From Asterias amurensis (taxonomy: Eukaryota; Echinodermata; Asteroidea; Forcipulatida; Asteriidae), in the NCBI RefSeq assembly GCF_032118995.1, contig NC_092654.1, positions 2,170,001 through 2,234,000 on the forward strand: a DNA stretch of 64,000 nt, in the 5' to 3' direction. The position numbers and the translations under genes were made by a program. Positions 26,199-35,100 of this stretch are shown piece after piece. Within the stretch, counting starts at the first letter, position 1. Each line of letters opens with the position of its first letter. Under the pieces are notes generated by a model. It had not been told where the DNA came from, searched no databases, and worked only from the letters and a program-made list of their open reading frames with translations.

Positions 26199-29100
26199 AT
26201 TTTGGGTATCAACATTTGCCAATAACACGATTCACAAAATGCACCAAACCGAAAAATATTGCCAGACAGTAGTTACACCCGAATCCCTCTTTAACTATTC
26301 ATCAAAACTACTCTTCCGTTAAAACTATTCTGTTTAAATTGTCCATTAAGTGCCACGGCTGGCCGATTCGTACACATCATTTCAAATCACAACGTGAGCT
26401 TCAAATTAATAGGCCTAAATACCCTGTAGACCATATCGGAGGGAAGCGCACAACTTTAAAAGGACAAGTACTGTAGTGAGGTATATTCTCAGGGTTTGGA
26501 ATGCCCTGAACTTTTATAAAGACTGGCCAGCAAGACTGGTTTAAGTTGTCACCTCACTAGTCCATCCTTCTTCACCGTGTCGATCTTTCAAAATTAAATG
26601 GGGATGAAAGCTTTTCAACACTAAACTAGCCAGATAGACCATTAGATTTCTGACTGGTTGTTATAACTGGCTGGTTTGTTTTTCAAATTTTCTGCTTGCA
26701 ATCTTTTGAAGCTGCCTCACACTTCAACCAATCCATCCAAGCACATTCCATCTGATAACAGGTTCAACGCAGCACATACCCAGATCTCAAGCAAACATTC
26801 TCCTGACAACCATTCACCACTCCAGAGTAAACTCAGACCCCACCCCTTTCTCGGAGATTCCAGGGCGATTAACCCTGAGGGATAAGCAACTAAAGATGCT
26901 CAAACAAGCTCAAGGGGTTACCTTTAGCTGTGTATTATAAAGGGATTACACTACGGCAGACAGAGGACTCTTCTGAAAGACCAGGGACTTGTTTTCATCA
27001 CCAACACAGAATGAACACAGCAACCACCCAGAACTAGTGGACCAGTCAACCGAAGTAGCTATGGTATGCACCCATAGAAATGGGAGTGGCAGAGTTTTTA
27101 CACTACAATACACAAAAATCACAACAACCTTCAAGCCAACACCCTTTTTAAACAGTCTTTTCTCTTCGCTGATACTGCACAATAAATGTGCGTGTTGAGT
27201 TTTAACTTGTGTTCCGAACGGATGAGCAACCTGGTTGATATTGATGTTTTTCATTTTATTCTTTAGGAAATTTTCGTTCCCATCATGAAGCAATTTCAAG
27301 GTGACAAATCAAGGAAAGCCAAGGTCTATACCGAGGTGCATTTAGATTGTCTAATCTATCAGTAAAAATTATACAACTTTAGTATAATATTAATAATTTA
27401 TTTAGTCTTTTTATAAAAAAAGGTAAGAATTTATTAACTGTTTTACCCTATTTATTGTTTAACAATGATCAAGATAAGAAATTCTTTATCTGCTCTGAGG
27501 TAACAACAAAAGTCATTTTGGAATTTGTAAACAACCTATCATTGACTTTGAACTTCAGTGCAACACTAAAAGAACAAGTGTTAATAATATCGGCTTTGAA
27601 GGGTGGCTATTTTATGAAACAAAATAAAAGTTTGGTATCAGGTTTCAAACTCCAAAACAACCATAGGTTGTAAATCAATCTCTGGAATAGCCCAACTTGG
27701 ATATTTGACCTCAGAATCAACTGTAAGTGTAACCAACTCTTCATAATGCACCCAGGGTCACTCTCTGCAGATAATGGTGGTGGGTTGGGTTAAAGGGACA
27801 AGATGCCTTGGATCGGGCGAGTTGGTCCATGAATAGTGTTTGAAACCAATTGTTATGAAATGCATATGGTTAGAAAGATGTTTTAACAGTAGAATGAAAT
27901 GATCCACACAAATCTGCCTCGAAATTGCATGGTTTTCCATTTATTTTACGAACTAACACGGCCGGCCATTTTGTTGAGTCAAAAATTTGACTCTATAAAT
28001 GACATGCTGTGCTAGTTCACCACATATAAGGAAAACTGTGCAATTTCGAGGCATTTTTGTGTGGATTCTACTTTTAAAACATCTTTCTAACCATATGCAT
28101 TTCATAACAAACGGTTTCAAACATTTTTCATAGACTAACTCGCCCTATCCAAGGCAAAAAATACTCATGTTATCACTGGTCTAACCCTACATTGTAGCAT
28201 TCCTCTCATAAAAAACCTCAACTACTCTGATTCGGTCAAGTAAGAAAACAAACCAGTTAATTGTCCTAGTTATTTTCAAGCATGAAATTTGGTCCTTGGG
28301 AAAACCATTTTTTTTCTCTCTTCTAGACCTAACAACTAGTGAACTCTATCACTTCAATGACAAAAGTCTGGTCTGAAGACGAATTCACACAGTCTCCATT
28401 AATTCATGTGGTTAAACTGTGGATGCTCTAGCAGACAGTTACCAAGTGCTGCTTTCATACCATATTGATTTTCCAGAACACAAAAGTGAAAGGGCTTTTA
28501 TCAAGGGATCTCCCCAAACCGCAATACAAAACAGTGGGATTTAGCTCCTGACCAAAACTGGAGATACTGACCATGGAAATAAGGCTGTGCAAATCACTGC
28601 CTATTGGTGGTCCCCCTTTCAGGTTAAGCCAACCGTACATTCCACCCTAAACCATATTGATTTTCTAAACCATCAGTCCAGTCCTACTTTTCAACTTGAC
28701 CCATTCACCAGCAACCCTTTCCACTTCATTGGCACCAAAGGAAAAAGAAAACTTTTGACATGGGATTAAGAATCACTGATCTAATCCAGGGAAACAACAA
28801 TCCTGGACTAATCCTGATTGAAAAAAAAACCTCAAAGCACCATCCCAAATCAACTTCATGCCTGACTCCTCTCTTCCACAGATTTTCACAAGTATGTGTG
28901 GAAGCTAAAAGCTTGACAAAACCTCAAGTTATGTTTCTTTAAGATGTTCTTCAACCACCCTGAGATGTTTCTTACACACTTCGCAAAAAGTTCCACAACA
29001 TTGAGACTAACCAGGTATATTTGTAATGCTTTTAAAACATTCAAGAACATGGCTGGAATTACAAGGAGGTCATGCCTCTGTTGCCCATTATCTTGGCATC

Positions 29101-32100
29101 GGTGCCCCCTCAACAGTTTCCAACATCCTTGAATCTTTTTAAATGGAAGTGCCCTTTGCAAAAAGAATGTAAATGGCCTTGCCCTCTCAAAGATGAAATT
29201 CCAGTCTTGCAAGACACCTTGGGACCTTTAATTGTGATACCAGCAGATGCTCAAGAGGTGTGGTTTTGGATTTCTTCCAAACCAAAATTACTTCCCAGAA
29301 AAATTTGTTTACAAAGGTGACCAAACAGTGAGCACTTTCCACAAGCTAGAGACATAAATACATATATGTTTTTACTCAACTGATCGCTCTTTTTTAATAT
29401 AGAATCCCTCTTTTAAGGTGTGGACGCTGATTCTTCAAACATGGAGGAAAGACTTTATATCTTGCTTCAACCGAACCAAGGCTCATGCTTTAGCCAGCAA
29501 CATACTAGAGGCATGTTGACAAATCCTACCATGTAGGCATAATGTTATTTTAAATGCACCCAAAAATGGTTGCTTTTTACAAGGCAATCTTATCTAGCAT
29601 GGATTCTTCGTTCAGGGGATCGATGAAGGGACATCTTCTGTTTTTACAACAAAAAATAAATAAGCACGCTATTTAGCATGATCAGTTGCCATGGTACCTC
29701 AACCAAGCCTGGAAATTAGCTTTATCACAAGGGGAAGGCCGTCCATACAGGCGTGTAGAACAGTCAGCCAGTACCCAAGTTTCATGTTAATTGTGTGAAG
29801 TCAATTGCAGTATTAAGTTCGTTTGCACTTCAGTTATAAACCAGCTCAAGTAACTCAACAAACACGTAAATTACGTTTTTAATGTCTGGATATTGCAAAG
29901 GCCTGTATGCTCCGATTTTGAAAGGGCAAGGGCACCAAGGCATTTTCTCTTTGTTTAAAGACACCCCCTTAGAGGAAATTGCACATTTTTACTGGATTTT
30001 TTCAAGGGCCTCAACTCAATGACCAGGGGGAACGGAGGCAAAAATTGCCTTCGTTGCCTCAGTGAAGTATCTGGCCTGATTGCAGTCAAACTTGAGCACA
30101 ATTCATGTTCACTTCCATCACACCTAATGCTGATCAGTTCCATTGAGACTCAATTAAGCATGGACTCTGACTCTACGCATCGCACATCTCAACCACCTTC
30201 ACACTCCAGCCCTACGCTTATCCACAACTCGTTCTACATGTGTCCTCAATACCACTGGAAAAGGTATACATCCACTTTTCAAACATTAAGTGTTTAATGT
30301 TGTTGTGGTTTTAATATTCATGGTATAAAATTCAAACGTGCGCCCTCATTAAATGTTCAAAAGATGAATTGAAAATCAATGTATTATTTGTAATTTAATA
30401 CCCATCTCAAAAACGCAAAAATATCTAATTATACAAATGGATTTCAGAATGGAGGTTGAGTGTGATAGTTACTGTAACGTACGCACATGTTCTGGTGTTT
30501 GCACCTTTTCCATAATCGGGTCTTTTGTCTCCGGCGTTATTTGTATGCGGCTGGGATTTGGTTCGGGGCCAAACACATGTTGGTTACTCGGTACTTATAC
30601 GTCATTTAAAACTTTCAACACTGTATCCGGCTGGCGGCAGCAGTGTCACAACTGACGCAAGAGACAATTTGCGTTTGTAATCAATAGAAAGGGAACAATG
30701 CTAAACCAAACACGGGCCTGACCAGCTGGGCCACTATGGAGTGTGCTTAAGCGGCTCAAACAGCAAATTGAAAATTCACTGGACACAGGTGTATTCATTT
30801 AGGAAAAAAGGGAATTCTGTATAAATTATTTTGTTCCCACTACATAGAAGGCCTACACACTGCACATAGGATTTTCCTGTTTCCTACAAAATATATGAAG
30901 TACACATTTGCAGGATATGAATTGTGTTTCACAAAACGGTTATTTGTTTTATTGTAAATAATTTAAAGGAAACTTAGTTTCCTTATGCATAGATATGAAT
31001 TGGGTTTTACAAACGTTTATTTGTGATATAATAAAGGAAACTTAGTTGGCTTCATCAATTGGTTAATTATTTGTCCAAAGTGAATTTTAAGTTCAATGTT
31101 TGTAAATTAAAACTTCAATTTGCATTTTGAGCGGATTTGGCACACCAGGTGTTTCCATTTTCAGTAATGTACTTTTTTTCAGACAAACATATGAATGAAT
31201 GCAATGAATGTAATTTGTGAAGAAGAAAAAAAAGTAAGACAGGGAATTGGTGCTATGTGTGTCTTACTTCTGAACCATACTTAACTTTCAATCATAGCAA
31301 AGTTTACATTGTGATTAAGACCAATCTTTTTTTAATAACTACAGTATGTATCTTGAAAAATTCAAACAAAATTTTCAAGTCTAGACGTCCATAGCTTGGC
31401 TTAGTGTCAAAACTGCTCATGAATCCTCATCCCTCTTTAATTTCAACTTCCTTCAAACAACGAAACACCGTGTTTTCACCATGTGTGTACAAAATCCGAC
31501 CAGTGTGGTCGAAACCACATGCCAGGACTGCTGTCTAGACAAATAGGCATTAATATGTTAAACAATTCAAGTTTGATGGGAATGGTCCAGAACTACATGT
31601 ACACATGCCAGAAACTTCAAGCCTGATCTTTAAAGGTGCAAGGCCATTTTAAATTTTGACTTCTACTGGAAAATGGAAACTGTCTTTGGGAAACTTCTGA
31701 AGGGGCACTAAGGCAAAGACGAGGCCTCCAGGCCTGGGACTCCACACTTCATCTGTGATTGTTCTTGTGCCCAAAACAAAAATTTACGAACTTCAAGAAT
31801 GATTGCGTTCAAAGGCTTTCAAAGGCTAGGTGTTGTTGTTCCCTTGAAAACCGCGATCAGAAGTCCAACACATAACAATTTTGTTTTTAAGTTTTTTTAT
31901 ATAACCACATAGTCCTACCTATGAGTAGCACGCATCCCCATATTGTGCATTATTCTCCTTATAAAGTGGTTCTAAAAAAAGAATTTTTTTTTTTTAAATA
32001 CCCCCAAACGCAACTTAGAAAATACAGATTGTACTTGTACAATATAAGACCAAAATGAAATTTATAAACAAAACAATTTGAGATTGAACTTCCACAACCA

Positions 32101-35100
32101 AAGTTTTACTGTCCCCTGGACTAAATGTAGTGCATCATTATCATGAATAATCAGCAGTCTTTAGCAAGCTAGGTCATCAGTGACCTTAATCTTAAGCAAG
32201 GTTAAATTGAGGTGACTTTTTTTTTCTCTCTCGCTAGACATGATGGTTTAGTCATCAAAACAAGTCTTTGGTTCCCACCCTAAAAGGGATCTCCTATTCA
32301 GGCTGGCTGCTGGAGGGTCAAAAACTCAATGGAGATCTAGTATCCTTAGTTTTGGTTTCATTCACAGGGTTCACAACTTCAGTAATTTGTTAATTCATCC
32401 ATTTAATGATACCATGCTGTGATGTATAGAAAAGTCTAAACTTGCGCTGACTTTTGTTAGAAATTTCACAGTCATTGACCATAGGAAAACAGTTTACAGG
32501 AAATTCTCAAACCAAGTCACTTGTGCTGATTTTTTATTTTGTATTTCACACATATTGACCGTAGGAAAACACAACTGCATACACTACAGGAAATTACCAA
32601 CCCAAGTCAAATCCACAAAAATATGAACACAGGTAGGGCTTAATACAAAAAGTCTTATCTTGAAGAAGTTATATTGAAAACAAGTCTGAACTTGAAGTGT
32701 TTAACTTTAACCCCAATACTTTTTTTTTTGGGGGGGAGGGGCACCTCTGTGAGAGAATTTTAAATTTCTACACAAGGATTTTTAAAGGAGATAACATAAA
32801 TCCAATCCCATTATTTGCCTTTGTAGTGTAAAGAATCAGGCCTTCAGGCATAACACATGCAGTGCACATCATTTCATTTTATGGCTCATTAATTTCCAAT
32901 CATGTTCCGCCCACTCAATAGTCCCAGAGTCAGACTATTTTGTTTTTTGTACCCACCAAAAACATCACCTCAAATCATAGCTCTATGCTCAAATTCACCA
33001 CTCAACAAATAACAAGATCAGCTACTTTTTTGACAAGCTCAATATATTTCCCCCAAATTTTTTGTTGAAACAAAATCAAGTGTAACCTTCACTGTACCCA
33101 CCCAAAACATCACCTCAAATTCGCCACTTAACAAAATGTCTGCACATGAAAACAAGATCAAATAATATTTTGACAACCTCAATATTTTCCCCGAAACTTC
33201 TTGGCAGAGAGCATTCATGCTGACATCCACAGTTTGCCGTTCATCCTGTCTGGGTCAAAACCCCAACTGACACAAGGATGATGAAACCACCATATGATAT
33301 TTCAGTGGTTTGATTTTCTCAAGGTGTACCACATCAAACCCTCGCTCTGCGATCAAACAGTGTAACCTCCAACCAGTAAGGTCTCCTGACCTCATGCGAC
33401 CCAGGATCCTTGACCCCCCTAGCTGGAATCTGACCCCCTAGCTGGAATCTGATTACCTTGCAGAAAGCCAACACTCGGTAGCAGCAGTAAACCCCTTGCT
33501 AGAATTTCGGGGCCTGAGTTGTGGGAACTCACAGCGCCCATTTTACCACCAACAAATTTACTTCGTAATTTTCACACACATGGTGTCCAGGAGTGTCAGA
33601 CTTTAATTAAGACATGATTTAGTTTTGATTTAATTAATAAGTAACACAGAAAGATGGTTTATTTGAATGAATTTTTGCAGCAGTTCCAATCTTAAAGTTC
33701 AACTTTATGTCCAGTGCATGATTCCATAAAGCTGTTAAGCAGAAAATACCACTTGTCAAATTTCTTTGCTAAGCAAAAAATAAGTGGGGTACCATTTACA
33801 ACAATGTTAACTCTGGCTGGTAACCTGTTTCTGTTTCAAAGCAATACTTTTTCTGTTCTAAGCATTGTTATGCTTACAGGCTGTTATTTTTAAAGTAGGC
33901 TATATGGAAACAATTTAAAATGCATCATCAGTTACACAATCTTAGATTGTAAGAAACAATATCGACACTGACTTTTCAATAAAAGTTTCAGTAGTTAGTT
34001 CCCTGCTCAATGATTTCACAGATCAACAAAGTCTGAATGAATGGTTCATTTCAGAAAGCACTATGTCATATAACCCCCTCCCACACACCACTACGTAGCC
34101 GGACCATATGTTACTTATTTAAAACAATACTCAGCACATTGAACATGCCAGCATGGTCTTGAAACCCTACCCAGTCAATTCTATTAGACATTGCACCCCA
34201 AGTGCAAACAGGAAATGAAAACGAACTGCAACCGAATGTCAATAATTTGAAACCAAATTCAAACAAAATGGTACTAGGTAGTCCTGTCACCACAATAATG
34301 ATTGAGGCAAGTCTTGGTATGTAAAAACTAAATACACCACATTATTATACTTGCAAACAAACAGATGCTTTCTTGAACCAGTACAACACATCAGGCCTGT
34401 ATGCTTTGTTATGAAAGGGCAAGTGCACCAAGACATTTTCTCCTTAGTAAAGGACACCCAATGAGGAAATTCTAAATTTCTACTAGCATTTCAAGAGCAC
34501 CAAGGCAATGACCAAGGGCATGGAGACAATAGCAGTTAAATATGAGGGTTTTGATGAAACCAAAGAGAGCATATTACTAGACTTAACATTGCAACACACT
34601 ATTTGAAACATTTTCTGCCAAGTTGCAGTCTTCGTTTACACTCAGCATCTTGGTCCAACCCCTTCAGAAAAAAAGTATCTTCAATGACGTAACCCCTGCC
34701 AGACAGAAAGCACAAGCGCTTTCACAGAGAATGAGAAACCAATTGAATGGGATGGGTGTGTCGATAATAGAAACTTCACTCCTATTCATTGGTAACAATC
34801 ACTCTCAGTCAGTCAGTCAGTCAGACTTACTGCCTACTAACTTTGTATCAACCAAACGAGAACTACTGGCGGTACATCGGGTGAATGCACGTTTCATGGA
34901 CACTGACTGGTACAAGTTTGGTTTGAGGACATCAAGTGTCAGCCACCAATATTTTAGCCAGGATTTGGTAAATGGGTGTCCAAATTTCCTGAGTATTTAA
35001 AAACTAGGTGTACATATTGCTCATTTACAATACATAATACTTGTTCATGAAAATCCAAATCTAAAACAGGGTGTCTAAAAGACACTCAGACACACCTCTG

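Noticed and set aside
34623..35000. 125-codon plus-strand open frame in CREB3L intron 1
   Set aside because: No recognisable domain, composition like the surrounding intron, and it crosses a simple CAGT repeat.
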